Shown piece by piece: positions 46,678 through 56,274 of a DNA stretch of 64,000 nt. The DNA lies in NCBI GenBank assembly GCA_002928735.1, contig PERL01000004.1, positions 186,001-250,000 on the forward strand. Reading direction: 5' to 3'. Below the pieces are notes generated by a model. The model was given only the letters and a program-made list of their open reading frames with translations. It was not told where the DNA came from and made no database searches. The DNA comes from Hyphomicrobium sp. Lineage in GTDB: Bacteria; Pseudomonadota; Alphaproteobacteria; Rhizobiales; Hyphomicrobiaceae. The number at the start of each line of letters is the position of its first letter. Within the stretch, counting starts at the first letter, position 1. The translations under genes and the position numbers were made by a program.

Positions 46678-48744
46678 TTATTCCGCCGCCGACAGCATCT
46701 TAGTGGATGCATGCCTGAGCGCGCTCAACTCGGCCATCACCTGCGAGGCCCGGGCAATCGGGTTGGTCAGGTAGAAGTCCTGCACGCTCGTGCGCATCGG
46801 CTCGTCCCGCACCGCACCCGCCTGTTTGGCCAGCGCGGCAATCGCGCCCGCATCCGCTGGCGTCACTGTATTGAGCGCCGCCAACTGAGGCACTGCCGCA
46901 TACAACTTTGCGCGCAACTGTTCCAGCGTGTCGAACGGCAGCGCCCGTCCGATTTCGGCCGAAAGTGCCCTGAGGATCGTCCAATCCTCGCGCGCTTCCC
47001 CAGGCGGGAATACCGCCCGCACCGTTTGCTGCGCCCGGCCTTCCGTATTCACATACGTGGCACTCTTTTCCGTATAAGCCGCGCCCGGAAGGATGACGTC
47101 CGCGCGGTGCGCACCCCGGTCGCCATGGCTGCCCTGGTAGATCACGAACGCACCCGGCGCGATGTCGATCTCGTCAGCGCCCAGATTGAACAGCACGTCC
47201 ACGCCGCCCGACGCCATCTGCGCCGCCGTCAGCCCCTTCGCTCCCGGCACAAACCCGAGATCGAGACCGGCCACCCGCGCCGCCGCGGTGTGCAAAATGT
47301 TGAACCCGTTCCAGCCGTCCTTCAGGACGCCCAGCGCCTGCGCCGCCTTGGCGGCCAGTCCCAGGATCGCCGCCCCGTCCGGACGGGCCAGCGAACCCGC
47401 ACCGATAATGAACATCGGCCGCTCTTTGGCGGCAGGGGCATGCTCGATGAATTGCTGCAGCGCCGCCGGTGAGACGCCGAGATGGTTGTAGGCATATCCC
47501 AGATCGACCGCTTCACCGATCACACCCACGAGCAGCCCGCCCTGCCGCGCCCGCTTGCGGATGCGCGCGTTCAGCACCGGAGCTTCCAAGCGCGGGTTGG
47601 CGCCGATGATCATGATCTCATCGGCCGCTTCAATCCCCTCGATCGTGGAATTGAAAAGATAGCTAGCCCGCCCCAGAGCCGGATCGAGCGCCTCGCCCGC
47701 CTGCCGGCAATCGAGGTTCGCCACGCCGAGCCCGGCCATCAATTCCTTGAGCGCGAACATCTCCTCCGCGCCCGCCAGATCGCCCGCAATCGCACCGATT
47801 TTCGCAGGAATCGTCGATTTCAGCCGCTGCGCCACCGCATCCAGCGCCTCGGCCCACGTGGCCGGCACCAGCCGCCCGTTGCGGCGCACATACGGCCGGT
47901 CGAGCCGCTGCGTCTTCAGGCCATCGACCACGTGCCGCGTCTTGTCCGAGATCCACTCTTCGTTCACCGCATCGTTATTGCGCGGCAGAATGCGCATCAC
48001 TTCGCGCCCGCGCGTATCGACCCGGATCGCCGACCCCACCGCGTCCATCACATCGACGCTCTCGGTCTTCTTCAATTCCCACGGCCGCGCATTGTGCGCC
48101 CACGGCCGGTGCGTCAGCGCGCCGACGGGACACAGGTCCACCGCGTTGGCGCTCATCTCGGTCAGGATGCCCTTTTCGAGATAGGTCGTGATCTCTGCGT
48201 CCTCGCCGCGCCCGATGAGGCCCAGTTCTTCGACGCCCGCTATTTCGGTCATGTAGCGGACACAGCGCGTGCAATGAATGCACCGCGTCATCACCGTCTT
48301 GATCAGCGGCCCAATGTACTTGTCCTCGACCGCCCGCTTGTTCTCTTCGTAGCGCGACCCACCGACACCGAACGCCATCGCCTGGTCCTGCAGATCGCAC
48401 TCCCCGCCCTGATCGCAGATCGGGCAGTCGAGCGGATGGTTGAGGAGCAGAAATTCCATCACGCCTTCGCGCGCCTTGCGCGCCACCTTGCTCGTGGTGA
48501 ACACCTTCTTCGGCGAACCATCGCGGTTGGGCGGCAGATCGTTGACCAACATCGCACACGACGCGATTGGCTTCGGACTGCCCTCGACCTCAACGAGGCA
48601 CATGCGGCAGTTGCCCGCGATCGACAGCCGCTCGTGATAGCAAAAGCGTGGGATCTCGGCGCCGGCGGCTTCGCACGCATGCATCAGCGTGGTGCCGTCT
48701 TCCACCTCGATATCAACCCCGTCGACGATGAGCTTGCGTGCCAT
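46678..48744 (-). CDS. nuoG: NADH dehydrogenase I subunit G
   Basis: 688 aa. N-terminal [2Fe-2S] ligands in FCYHERLSIAGNCRMCLVEV, then HxxxCxxCxxxxxC (HPLDCPICDQGGECDLQDQ, centre N5) and CIHCTRCVRYMTEIAG (N4). The large C-terminal molybdopterin-oxidoreductase-like domain has lost its cofactor, as usual for NuoG of this length. It follows nuoF by 21 bp. Confidence 0.97.
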   Translation of the reverse strand: MARKLIVDGVDIEVEDGTTLMHACEAAGAEIPRFCYHERLSIAGNCRMCLVEVEGSPKPIASCAMLVNDLPPNRDGSPKKVFTTSKVARKAREGVMEFLLLNHPLDCPICDQGGECDLQDQAMAFGVGGSRYEENKRAVEDKYIGPLIKTVMTRCIHCTRCVRYMTEIAGVEELGLIGRGEDAEITTYLEKGILTEMSANAVDLCPVGALTHRPWAHNARPWELKKTESVDVMDAVGSAIRVDTRGREVMRILPRNNDAVNEEWISDKTRHVVDGLKTQRLDRPYVRRNGRLVPATWAEALDAVAQRLKSTIPAKIGAIAGDLAGAEEMFALKELMAGLGVANLDCRQAGEALDPALGRASYLFNSTIEGIEAADEIMIIGANPRLEAPVLNARIRKRARQGGLLVGVIGEAVDLGYAYNHLGVSPAALQQFIEHAPAAKERPMFIIGAGSLARPDGAAILGLAAKAAQALGVLKDGWNGFNILHTAAARVAGLDLGFVPGAKGLTAAQMASGGVDVLFNLGADEIDIAPGAFVIYQGSHGDRGAHRADVILPGAAYTEKSATYVNTEGRAQQTVRAVFPPGEAREDWTILRALSAEIGRALPFDTLEQLRAKLYAAVPQLAALNTVTPADAGAIAALAKQAGAVRDEPMRTSVQDFYLTNPIARASQVMAELSALRHASTKMLSAAE

Positions 48745-48765
48745 GCGTTTCTCGTCTGAAAAGGA

Positions 48766-50049
48766 CTACTCGGCCGCTTGCTTGTGGCCGCTGTGATACG
48801 TGTCGATGCGCTTCTCGATTTCGCCGCGGAAGTGCCGGATCAGCCCCTGGACCGGCCACGCGGCAGCATCTCCCAGCGCGCAGATCGTGTGACCTTCCAC
48901 CTGTTTGGTCACATCGAACAGCAGATCGATCTCGCGCTTTTCCGCCCGGCCTTCTGCCATACGTTCCAAGACGCGCCACATCCAACCCGTACCCTCGCGG
49001 CACGGCGTGCACTGGCCGCAGCTCTCGTGCTTGTAGAAATACGAAATCCGCGCGATCGCCCGCACGATATCCGTCGACTTGTCCATCACAATGAGCGCCG
49101 CCGTCCCCAGGCCCGACTTGACTTTCAACAACGCGTCGAAGTCCATCGTCAGGTCTTGGCACAGTTCCTCCGGCACCAGCGGCACCGACGACCCGCCCGG
49201 AATGACCGCCATCAGGTTGTTCCACCCGCCGCGCACCCCGCCCGCGTGCTCTTCGATGAGCTGCCGCAGCGGAATGCCCATTTCTTCTTCGACGACGCAG
49301 GGTTTGTTCACGTGACCTGAAATCTGAAACAGCTTGGTGCCGGAATTGTTCGGCTTGCCCAGCGCCTCGAACCACTTCGCTCCGCGCCGCAAAATATCCG
49401 GCACGACCGCGATGCTTTCCACGTTGTTAATCGTCGTCGGCGCGCCGTAGAGCCCAACATTGGCAGGAAACGGCGGCTTCAACCGCGGTTGGCCCTTCTT
49501 GCCCTCCAGGCTCTCCAGCAGCGCCGTCTCTTCGCCGCAGATGTAAGCACCCGCTCCGTGATGCAGGTAGAGATCGAAATCCCACCCGTGAATGTTGTTC
49601 TTTCCGATCAGCTTCGCTGCATAGGCTTCATCGACCGCCCGCTGCAACGCCTCGCGTTCTCGGATGTATTCACCGCGCAGGTAGATGTAGCAGGTATGCG
49701 CCCGCATCGCGAACGAGGCCAAAAGTGCGCCCTCGATCAGAAGCTGGGGATCGTTGCGGAGGATCTCGCGGTCCTTGCACGAGCCGGGCTCGCTCTCATC
49801 CGCGTTGATGACGAGATAGCTCGGCCGCGGATCGGCCTTGGGCATGAACGACCACTTGAGACCCGTCGGGAACCCCGCGCCCCCGCGCCCGCGAAGACCT
49901 GACTGCTTCACCTCGTTGATGATCCAGTCGTGACCCTGGTCGATCAGCAGCTTCGTCCCGTCCCACTGCCCACGTTTCATCGCGGCCTTGAGGCCGGAGT
50001 CGTGGAACCCGTAGAGATTCGTGAAAATCCGGTCTGCGTCAGCGAGCAT
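48766..50049 (-). CDS. nuoF: NADH dehydrogenase I subunit F (NADH- and FMN-binding)
   Basis: 427 aa. FMN/NADH site [18 protein letters not shown] and [18 protein letters not shown]; [4Fe-4S] N3 ligands in [15 protein letters not shown] plus a later Cys in [18 protein letters not shown]. It oxidises NADH. The start overlaps the 74-aa membrane-protein gene by 11 bp. Confidence 0.98.
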   Translation of the reverse strand: MLADADRIFTNLYGFHDSGLKAAMKRGQWDGTKLLIDQGHDWIINEVKQSGLRGRGGAGFPTGLKWSFMPKADPRPSYLVINADESEPGSCKDREILRNDPQLLIEGALLASFAMRAHTCYIYLRGEYIREREALQRAVDEAYAAKLIGKNNIHGWDFDLYLHHGAGAYICGEETALLESLEGKKGQPRLKPPFPANVGLYGAPTTINNVESIAVVPDILRRGAKWFEALGKPNNSGTKLFQISGHVNKPCVVEEEMGIPLRQLIEEHAGGVRGGWNNLMAVIPGGSSVPLVPEELCQDLTMDFDALLKVKSGLGTAALIVMDKSTDIVRAIARISYFYKHESCGQCTPCREGTGWMWRVLERMAEGRAEKREIDLLFDVTKQVEGHTICALGDAAAWPVQGLIRHFRGEIEKRIDTYHSGHKQAAE

Positions 50050-50263
50050 CGCCCACCTCTTGGCCAGAATGCCCCATCCGCTTCGCCAGCACGTACGACA
50101 ATCCTTCAGACATCAGAATCGCCACCGTCCCTCCGATCAGGAGTTGCCACTTGTAAGGATCCAGCGCCTCGAAGGCGAACAGTCCAACAAAGCCGATCGT
50201 CTGCGCAATGGCCGCCAGAAAGCTCACGACCTTCAAACCAAATAACAGACCGATCTGCCACAT
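50039..50263 (-). CDS. 74-aa membrane protein inserted between nuoE and nuoF
   Basis: Two predicted membrane helices (about 10-32 and 40-60) and a charged C-terminal tail. It starts 5 bp after nuoE ends and overlaps nuoF by 11 bp, so it belongs to the same message. Its neighbours encode the soluble NADH-oxidising module, which makes a membrane protein here striking. No family recognised. Confidence 0.78.
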   Translation of the reverse strand: MWQIGLLFGLKVVSFLAAIAQTIGFVGLFAFEALDPYKWQLLIGGTVAILMSEGLSYVLAKRMGHSGQEVGDAR

Positions 50264-50268
50264 GCTTT

Positions 50269-51213
50269 CTATGCCTTCCCGCCATCGGTCTCATCCGGCC
50301 GCGCCCCGTAAGCCGCCGGCCCTTTGACCCGCGCTAGCTGCGCCAGATTGGCCAGTTCACTGGCCGCAATCGGCTTGCCCCCACTCGAGCGCTCTTCCAA
50401 CTCCTTCACGATCCCCGCGTTCGCCATCGCGGCCAGCGCAGCGGGATGCACGAAGGGCTTGGCCTCGGTGGCAGGTGCCGCCGACGCCGGCGGCGCCGAC
50501 GGTGCAGGCGGAGTAGACGGACCCGCCGGCGCGGCAGGCGTAGCGGGTGCCGTCCCACCACCACCAGCCAGACGTTTCTGCCACTGCCCAATACGCGACC
50601 CATCATAGAGCGCGGGATCCGACAGCGTCGTCGGTCCGCCTTCGGGACACGACGCCGTCCGCCCAATCTGCGATCCGGGCTTGGGCGGCGCACCCTTCGC
50701 AAACCCGTCGAGCAGCGCGTTGAAGCTGTCCGCCGTCAGGTCTTCGTATGTATCCTTGCCGATCTGCACCATGGGGGCGTTGGCGCAACTGCCGAGACAC
50801 TCGACCTCTTCCCACGAGAACGCGCCGTCGGCGGAGATGTGAAAAGGGTCATCGGAAATGCGCGACTTGCAGACCTTGATCAGGTCTTTCGATCCGCGCA
50901 GCATGCACGGCGTCGTCCCGCACACCTGAACGTGCGCCTTGGAGCCAATCGGCGCCAACTGAAACATGGTGTAGAAGGTCGCGATCTCGAGCACGCGGAT
51001 ATGCGCCATGTTCAGCATGTCAGCCACAACGCGGATGGCCGGCTCCGTGATCCAGCCGCCAATTTGCTCTTGCGCCCGCCACAGCACGGGGATCACGGCC
51101 GAGGCCTGCTTCCCCTCGGGATACTTCGCAATCGTCTCGCTGACCCACGACAAATTTTCTGGCGTGAACGCAAAGTGGGCGGGTTGATCCGGATGTAGGC
51201 GGCGAACGGCCAT
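50269..51213 (-). CDS. nuoE: NADH dehydrogenase I subunit E
   Basis: 314 aa. Thioredoxin-like [2Fe-2S] domain in the first ~170 residues with ligands VCGTTPC and [11 protein letters not shown] (centre N1a). The rest is a Pro/Ala-rich linker (about 210-255) and a small C-terminal helical domain, an extension that many alphaproteobacterial NuoE proteins carry and E. coli (166 aa) lacks. Start ATG at 51213. Confidence 0.96.
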   Translation of the reverse strand: MAVRRLHPDQPAHFAFTPENLSWVSETIAKYPEGKQASAVIPVLWRAQEQIGGWITEPAIRVVADMLNMAHIRVLEIATFYTMFQLAPIGSKAHVQVCGTTPCMLRGSKDLIKVCKSRISDDPFHISADGAFSWEEVECLGSCANAPMVQIGKDTYEDLTADSFNALLDGFAKGAPPKPGSQIGRTASCPEGGPTTLSDPALYDGSRIGQWQKRLAGGGGTAPATPAAPAGPSTPPAPSAPPASAAPATEAKPFVHPAALAAMANAGIVKELEERSSGGKPIAASELANLAQLARVKGPAAYGARPDETDGGKA

Positions 51214-51536
51214 GCAAGGCTCCCAGAAGCGGCCTCAACCTCCCAAGGGGAGGCCCAAGAAAGACGGGGTCCGGCGTTTGGCGGAATGCAAAGCAAAAAC
51301 AATCGCCCGGGCGCGCCCGTTAGAGGGGTCTTCCCCGCCCCCGAACCCATCGACGGCCCCGCGTTTCAACTACGGCCTGGACGCGTACAACGCAAGCGCG
51401 GAAGCCTTGGACGATCGTCGGGCTCCCGCGCCGCGATGTCGCGAGAGGCCACTGTGCGACGCCCCTATTCCGAGCGCCCGCCTGAGGTTTGAGGTCTGAA
51501 GTTTGGGGCCTGAGGTTTGCCGCCTGCGTTGCCCCG
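51214..51536. other. Region upstream of nuoE, with a 3 x 14-bp tandem repeat
   Basis: 320 bp between the 119-aa membrane gene and nuoE. It contains an imperfect tandem repeat of three 14-bp units (CTGAGGTTTGAGGT type) at 51482-51523. Together with the terminator at 52000 it suggests that nuoE to nuoN can be transcribed from a promoter here, but no -35/-10 pair is convincing. Confidence 0.5.
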
Positions 51537-51896
51537 TCAGGTCCAGTGCAGCACTTTATCGAAATCGCTGAACCAGGCGATCAACAGCAACGCCATGGCG
51601 ACCGGGGCCAGAAACAGCGACACCTGCGATCCCACCCGCAGGAACCCGGTCCAGAATATGGCCAGGAGCACGCCGAACAGTAAAATGATCCAACCGCCAT
51701 AGTCGGGGCCTAGCGCCGCTGCAAAGAGCAGCCCGGACAGAAACGACGCCAGCCCCAGAATCACCGGAACAGCCGGTAGATCGGCCTGCAGCGACCCCAT
51801 CGGCCACCCATTCCGGCGCGCAAACATCCGGTAAGTTGCCAGCGACAAGCCCCAGCCCAGAGCCGCGACCGCCAAAAGAAACCGCTCATCGATCAT
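51537..51896 (-). CDS. Small membrane protein upstream of nuoE
   Basis: 119 aa from the ATG at 51896 (IDERFLLAVAAL). Four predicted membrane helices (about 6-23, 41-61, 66-86, 91-109). No family recognised. It lies 320 bp upstream of nuoE on the same strand and just downstream of a strong terminator, so it must have its own promoter between 51897 and 51999. Confidence 0.72.
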   Translation of the reverse strand: MIDERFLLAVAALGWGLSLATYRMFARRNGWPMGSLQADLPAVPVILGLASFLSGLLFAAALGPDYGGWIILLFGVLLAIFWTGFLRVGSQVSLFLAPVAMALLLIAWFSDFDKVLHWT

Positions 51897-51999
51897 TGTC
51901 GCCCACCCACTCCGCCCCGCCGGCAAACGCCAGATTGCAGGGTCTCACGCCAAAAACAGCCGGTGGCGCAAACCATTCGGCCGTCGTCAGACTAGTGGC

Positions 52000-52037
52000 A
52001 AAAAACAAAAGCCGCCACCAGAGCAACCTGGGGCGGC
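52000..52037 (-). terminator. Strong Rho-independent terminator inside the nuo cluster
   Basis: On the minus strand, GCCGCCCCAG pairs with CTGG-T-GGCGGC (one bulge, 6-nt loop), followed by TTTTGTTTTTT. It ends the transcript of the 49-aa gene and separates it from the 119-aa gene and nuoE-N. Confidence 0.82.
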
Positions 52038-52079
52038 GGTTAAGGGGGGAGCTCTGAAAGACGGCGACCGGCCACGAAT

Positions 52080-52105
52080 CGGCCAGTGAGAACGGCCAGT
52101 GAGAG
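52080..52105. repeat. Tandem 13-bp direct repeat
   Basis: CGGCCAGTGAGAA followed directly by CGGCCAGTGAGAG, just after the stop of the 49-aa gene. Function unknown. Confidence 0.6.
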
Positions 52106-52113
52106 CGGACAAA

Positions 52114-52263
52114 TCAGGTCCAGCGCCGCTCTGAATCCTTCTTCCAAGCATCCCGCTTAGCCTGCCTGTGCCGGCGGATGGTGTCGAAGGCAAACAGGCC
52201 CACCATCCACGCGAGGATGCTAAGCGCGACCAGCATTTCAGTCTGAATATCGAGCTCGGACAT
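52114..52263 (-). CDS. 49-aa single-pass membrane protein
   Basis: ATG at 52263, 49 codons, stop TGA at 52116. One clear membrane helix (about 10-26, MLVALSILAWMVGLFAF) followed by a strongly basic tail (IRRHRQAKRDAWKKDSERRW), so the tail should face the cytoplasm. It is followed by its own terminator and divergent from the 99-aa gene. The ribosome site is weak (AAGCCC). The hydrophobic/basic layout, free-standing position and terminator support a real small gene. Confidence 0.62.
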   Translation of the reverse strand: MSELDIQTEMLVALSILAWMVGLFAFDTIRRHRQAKRDAWKKDSERRWT

Positions 52264-52398
52264 GGGCTTGACCACTTCAACTGAGAATTTATAGCCAATA
52301 TGTACCGTACCAGTACTTACTTTCGGAAAGATTACTCCGGCCTAAACCTTTCCGCCGATGTGCCCTATGGTTAAGGCCCCGGAAAAGAGGACCAGCTC

Positions 52399-52698
52399 AT
52401 GACCGCCGACCTCCGCCGCATCCGCGCCGTCGCAGCCAGCCTCCGCGGCATTCGCGAGCGCGTCGATACTCACCCCGACGATAGCCTCTGGAACACGTCG
52501 CCCTTTGACAACGCGGTCGGCCTCCTCGAGGGCGCCATCGAAACCGCCGACTTCTCGGGTCACATGCTGGAATGCGAGGAACTGCCCGCCACCGACTATC
52601 TCGTCCACCTCGACAGCCTGATCGCCTTCCTCGAGGTCTACGAAAAAGAGGGCGAAACCTCAGCAAGCCTGCTGAGCTTCCCGGGGCGCAAGGGCTGA
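52399..52698 (+). CDS. Hypothetical protein, opposite strand to the nuo genes
   Basis: 99 aa with an AGAGG ribosome site about 8 bp before the ATG. Acidic, soluble, mostly helical (for example TDYLVHLDSLIAFLEVYEKE); no family recognised. It is the only plus-strand gene within the nuo cluster and interrupts it between phnA and the 49-aa gene. Converges with phnA, 7 bp apart. Confidence 0.72.
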   Translation: MTADLRRIRAVAASLRGIRERVDTHPDDSLWNTSPFDNAVGLLEGAIETADFSGHMLECEELPATDYLVHLDSLIAFLEVYEKEGETSASLLSFPGRKG

Positions 52699-52717
52699 GC
52701 CCGGCTCACGCCTTTTT
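52684..52717 (+). terminator. Possible terminator after the 99-aa gene
   Basis: TGAGC-CCG-GCTCA within a GGCG...CGCC outer pair, followed by five T. The stop codon of the gene forms part of the stem. Short arms make this a moderate call. Confidence 0.4.
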
Positions 52718-53059
52718 CACGAATTCCGATTTGAGCTGCATCGGACCGGCGCCATCGATCTTGCAGTCGATGTCATGTCCGCCTGTCCCGTCGATGAGCC
52801 GGATGTTGCGCACCTTCGTCCCGATCTTCACGACCGACGACGAGCCCTTGATTTTCAGATCCTTGATCACCGTTACGGTGTCGCCGTCCGCCAGAACGTT
52901 ACCCACCGCGTCCTTGATCACGCGGGGCCCATCATCCTCGTCGGCCGTGGCAGCTGCATCCGGGCTCCACTCGTGGGCGCACTCCGGGCAAACGAACAGC
53001 CCGCCGTCTTCATAGGTATATGCGGACGAACACTTCGGGCAGGCGGGAAGCGCACTCAT
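52706..53059 (-). CDS. Zinc-ribbon protein of the PhnA/YjdM family
   Basis: 117 aa. The N-terminal zinc ribbon [20 protein letters not shown], then CAHEW, and the C-terminal barrel [20 protein letters not shown] are the YjdM (formerly PhnA) pattern. The old alkylphosphonate label is not supported by biochemistry. It starts directly after the nuoD stop and is probably the last gene of the nuoA-D transcript. Confidence 0.88.
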   Translation of the reverse strand: MSALPACPKCSSAYTYEDGGLFVCPECAHEWSPDAAATADEDDGPRVIKDAVGNVLADGDTVTVIKDLKIKGSSSVVKIGTKVRNIRLIDGTGGHDIDCKIDGAGPMQLKSEFVKKA

Positions 53060-54250
53060 CTACCGGTCGATCTCGCCGAACACGATATCAAGCGAACCCA
53101 GAATGGCCGACACGTCCGCCAGCATATGCCCGCGATTGAGATGATCCATCGCCGCCAGATGCGGGAACCCAGGCGCGCGGATCTTGCAGCGGTACGGCTT
53201 GTTCGACCCATCCGCCACCAGAAACACGCCAAACTCGCCCTTCGGCGCTTCCACACACGCGTAAACCTCACCCGCCGGAACGTGGAAGCCTTCCGTGTAG
53301 AGCTTGAAGTGATGGATCAGCGCTTCCATCGAGCGCTTCATCTCGCCCCGCTTCGGCGCCGCAACCTTCGCGTTCGCCGTCATGACGGGGCCCTGCCCCT
53401 CCGGCGAACGCAGCTTGTCGCAGCACTGCTTCATGATCTTCACGCTCTCGCGCATCTCCGCCATGCGGCACAGATAGCGATCATAACAGTCGCCGTTCTT
53501 GCCGATCGGAATATCGAAATCCATTTCCGCGTAGCACTCATAGGGCTGCGCCTTGCGCAGATCCCACGCCGCGCCCGATCCCCGCACCATCACGCCCGAG
53601 AAACCCCAGTCGAACGCTTCCTGCAGCGGCACGATGCCGATATCGACGTTGCGCTGCTTGAAGATGCGGTTATCCGTCAGTAGCCCTTCGATGTCGTCGA
53701 GCACGTTCAGGAAGGGATCGCACCAGTCATAGATGTCGTTGATCAGTTCTGGCGGCAGATCCTGATGCACGCCCCCGATCCGGAAATACTTCGCATGCAT
53801 CCGCGAACCGGACGCGCGCTCGTAGAACACCATCAGCTTTTCGCGCTCTTCGAAACCCCACAGCGGCGGCGTCAGCGCGCCGACATCCATGGCCTGCGTC
53901 GTCACATTGAGAATATGCGACAACTGCCGCCCGATCTCCGAATAGAGCACCCGGATCAACTGCGCGCGGCGCGGCACTTCGATGCCGAGCAGTTTCTCCG
54001 CCGCCAAGCAGAACGCGTGCTCCTGGTTCATCGGGGCCACGTAATCGAGCCGGTCGAAATATCCAATCGCCTGCGTGTAGGTCTTCGCCTCGATCAGCTT
54101 CTCCGTACCCCGGTGCAACAGGCCCACGTGCGGGTCCACCCGTTCGACGACCTCGCCGTCCAGTTCCAACACCAGACGCAACACCCCGTGCGCGGCAGGA
54201 TGCTGCGGCCCGAAGTTGATGTTGAACTGGCGAATTTCGGTTTCAGGCAT
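53060..54250 (-). CDS. nuoD: NADH dehydrogenase I subunit D
   Basis: 396 aa from the ATG at 54250; a GTG at 54259 overlapping the GFA stop is possible. [20 protein letters not shown] is the 49-kDa subunit signature, with the quinone-site His, and [12 protein letters not shown] follows. Quinone-reduction subunit of complex I. Confidence 0.97.
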   Translation of the reverse strand: MPETEIRQFNINFGPQHPAAHGVLRLVLELDGEVVERVDPHVGLLHRGTEKLIEAKTYTQAIGYFDRLDYVAPMNQEHAFCLAAEKLLGIEVPRRAQLIRVLYSEIGRQLSHILNVTTQAMDVGALTPPLWGFEEREKLMVFYERASGSRMHAKYFRIGGVHQDLPPELINDIYDWCDPFLNVLDDIEGLLTDNRIFKQRNVDIGIVPLQEAFDWGFSGVMVRGSGAAWDLRKAQPYECYAEMDFDIPIGKNGDCYDRYLCRMAEMRESVKIMKQCCDKLRSPEGQGPVMTANAKVAAPKRGEMKRSMEALIHHFKLYTEGFHVPAGEVYACVEAPKGEFGVFLVADGSNKPYRCKIRAPGFPHLAAMDHLNRGHMLADVSAILGSLDIVFGEIDR

Positions 54251-54255
54251 GGTGG

Positions 54256-54687
54256 TCACTCGGTCCCAGAGGCAGCGATCATGGCAAGGAATTCAGCTTC
54301 GGTCAGCTTTTGTGTCGGCGTGGTGATGTCATAGGCGTCGGGCTTGCAATCAATAAAAATCTCGGTCGTGACGGCGAGCCCGCTGAGATCATCTATCGTA
54401 CCAGCACTCACTCCGAAATAGTTGGCCACAGGTGCGCTGTAGAACAGATGGGTTCCGCACGCCCGGCAAAAATGGCGAGTGCCCCACTCCGATGACTTGT
54501 ATAGGGTGACATAGTCGCCTCCCGTGATCGCGGCCTCACCGGAGGCCTTCACCGAAAAGCCCGGGCCTCCGCCCCAGCGCCGGCACATCCCGCAATGGCA
54601 GACGTCGATCTCTAGCTCAGCCGGCGCAAAAGTGTAGGTGACCTTGCCGCACAGGCAACGTCCGCTCCGGGTGTCGTGCTGGGTCAT
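54256..54687 (-). CDS. GFA-family protein between nuoC and nuoD
   Basis: 143 aa. [25 protein letters not shown] and [11 protein letters not shown] give the two-zinc GFA pattern, the second copy of this family in the window. Reaction unknown. It lies 5 bp upstream of nuoD's ATG and 33 bp after the thioesterase gene. Confidence 0.85.
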   Translation of the reverse strand: MTQHDTRSGRCLCGKVTYTFAPAELEIDVCHCGMCRRWGGGPGFSVKASGEAAITGGDYVTLYKSSEWGTRHFCRACGTHLFYSAPVANYFGVSAGTIDDLSGLAVTTEIFIDCKPDAYDITTPTQKLTEAEFLAMIAASGTE

Positions 54688-54720
54688 CGTTGGCCTCCTG
54701 ACGCCCGTAAGCGATCGATC

Positions 54721-55173
54721 TCAAACCTTGCCCACGACCGGAATTTCCCCGACGCGCGCCCGCTTCGCCTTGTCGTTCACGCGGGCAACAAAGCGCTCCC
54801 ACGGAATAACCATCCGCTCGTGCCGCCCCTCGCCGATCTTTTCCAACCCGTCGTGCGCCACAACTTTGAACGACGCCCGCCGTCCCTGAACGCCCGTGCA
54901 CTCCGCATCCACCGTGACGACCTGCCCCGGCACCGTCGCCGCGATGTGCGACACGTCGATATGCACACCCAGGCTCCCCTCGCCGGCATCCAAGTGTGGC
55001 TCCAGCACCTTCATGCACGCCCACTCCATCAGGCCGACCATGAACCCCGTCGCGAACACCGTTGGCATCATCTGGAAGTCGTGCGCTTCCGGATAGAGAT
55101 GCGGCACCGTTTTGTTGGCAGGCACTTTGTATTCGAGCCGCGCCGTTTCGCCGACCTTCAGGGTCTCTTTCAT
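54721..55173 (-). CDS. FlK-like hot-dog thioesterase family protein
   Basis: 150 aa from the ATG at 55173 (KETLKVGETARLEYKV). PTVFATGFMVGLMEWACMKV contains the Thr and Glu and LGVHIDVSHIAATVPGQVV the His expected in the fluoroacetyl-CoA thioesterase-like family. The physiological substrate is probably an acyl-CoA, but unknown. It lies within the nuoC-nuoD interval. Confidence 0.82.
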   Translation of the reverse strand: MKETLKVGETARLEYKVPANKTVPHLYPEAHDFQMMPTVFATGFMVGLMEWACMKVLEPHLDAGEGSLGVHIDVSHIAATVPGQVVTVDAECTGVQGRRASFKVVAHDGLEKIGEGRHERMVIPWERFVARVNDKAKRARVGEIPVVGKV

Positions 55174-55193
55174 TCCTGCGCCTCCACGTCGTT

Positions 55194-55640
55194 TCACACG
55201 TCGCCCGAAGACCGTCCCGCAGCCGCGTCGGCCGCAGCCCCGCCCGCGATGTAGCCAATGCTGACGTTGTAAAACGACAGGATCGATTCTCCGCTGTCCG
55301 CAGTCCCGCAGGCGAACTGCTTGGCTACCTTGGAGAACGGAAAGCACCAGTCGCCATTCTCAAAGCGAATGCCGATTTCGTCGCGGGCGTGCACGTCCCA
55401 TGCACCGCCGGCTGCTTTAATCACGGCTTCACCGAGATAGGACCCCAGCACCGACACAAGGCTTGAGACCGCTTCCGGGTCGTCCATTCTCAGCCGCTGG
55501 CGCTCGATATAACCGTCAACCCAGGCAACCGCCTCCGGCCCGTAATCGAACGGGTCCAGGCCCGAGATCGGGCCCAATTCATCCACGACGAGTGCCGCGT
55601 TACCGCGGATCAAGGCGAGCCTCGGATCGTCTTCGGTCAT
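55194..55640 (-). CDS. Hypothetical protein between nuoC and nuoD
   Basis: 148 aa, soluble. The central part (LVSVLGSYLGEAVIKAAGGA, then IRFENGDWCFPFSKVAKQFA and GESILSFYNV) resembles DUF3806-type proteins, a tentative call. It starts 24 bp after nuoC and is 20 bp ahead of the thioesterase gene, so it should be co-transcribed with complex I genes. Confidence 0.65.
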   Translation of the reverse strand: MTEDDPRLALIRGNAALVVDELGPISGLDPFDYGPEAVAWVDGYIERQRLRMDDPEAVSSLVSVLGSYLGEAVIKAAGGAWDVHARDEIGIRFENGDWCFPFSKVAKQFACGTADSGESILSFYNVSIGYIAGGAAADAAAGRSSGDV

Positions 55641-55664
55641 GCGTGAGGCCTCGCTCAGAAATCG

Positions 55665-56273
55665 TTAGGAGCGCGTCGCCTTTTCATCGCCGGGTAGAAC
55701 GTTGCCGGTCATGCCTTCCCAGGGACTTTCAAAATCGAACGTCCGGAATTCTTGCGTCAGCTTCACCGGCTCGTAAACAACACGCTTCTTCTCGTCGTCG
55801 TAGCGCACTTCCACATACCCCGTGAGCGGGAAGTCCTTGCGCAGCGGAAAGCCCTGGAAGCCATAGTCGGTAAGCAAGCGGCGCAGATCGGGATGCCCCG
55901 AAAAAAGAATACCGTACATGTCGTAGGCTTCGCGCTCGAACCAATTGGCCGCCGCGAAAACTTCCACCACGCTTGCCACCGGCGTCACATCGTCGGTCGT
56001 CAGCTTTACGCGGATGCGCTGGTTCAAACGGGGCGAAAGCAGATGATAGACGACATCGAACCGCTCGGCCCGCTCGGGATAATCGACCCCGCAAATGTCG
56101 ATCAGAATTTCATACCGGCAGCGCCCGTCATCGCGCAAAAACCGCAACACCCGCGCGATCTGCTCCCGCTCCACCGTCAGCGTCAGTTCGCCGTAATGCA
56201 CCGCCGACGACCGGATCGCCGCGCCGAGCTTCAGTTCGACGTATTCGCCCAGTTCTTTCAGGATCTCTGACAT
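55665..56273 (-). CDS. nuoC: NADH dehydrogenase I subunit C
   Basis: 202 aa from the ATG at 56273. The 30-kDa subunit signature [20 protein letters not shown] then [11 protein letters not shown] is clear. Separate from NuoD, unlike the E. coli NuoCD fusion. It starts 1 bp after nuoB ends. Confidence 0.97.
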   Translation of the reverse strand: MSEILKELGEYVELKLGAAIRSSAVHYGELTLTVEREQIARVLRFLRDDGRCRYEILIDICGVDYPERAERFDVVYHLLSPRLNQRIRVKLTTDDVTPVASVVEVFAAANWFEREAYDMYGILFSGHPDLRRLLTDYGFQGFPLRKDFPLTGYVEVRYDDEKKRVVYEPVKLTQEFRTFDFESPWEGMTGNVLPGDEKATRS

Positions 56274-56274
56274 A

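Noticed and set aside
54256-54687. Calling the GFA proteins formaldehyde-activating enzymes
   Set aside because: The name comes from one disputed activity; the zinc motifs support only the fold family.
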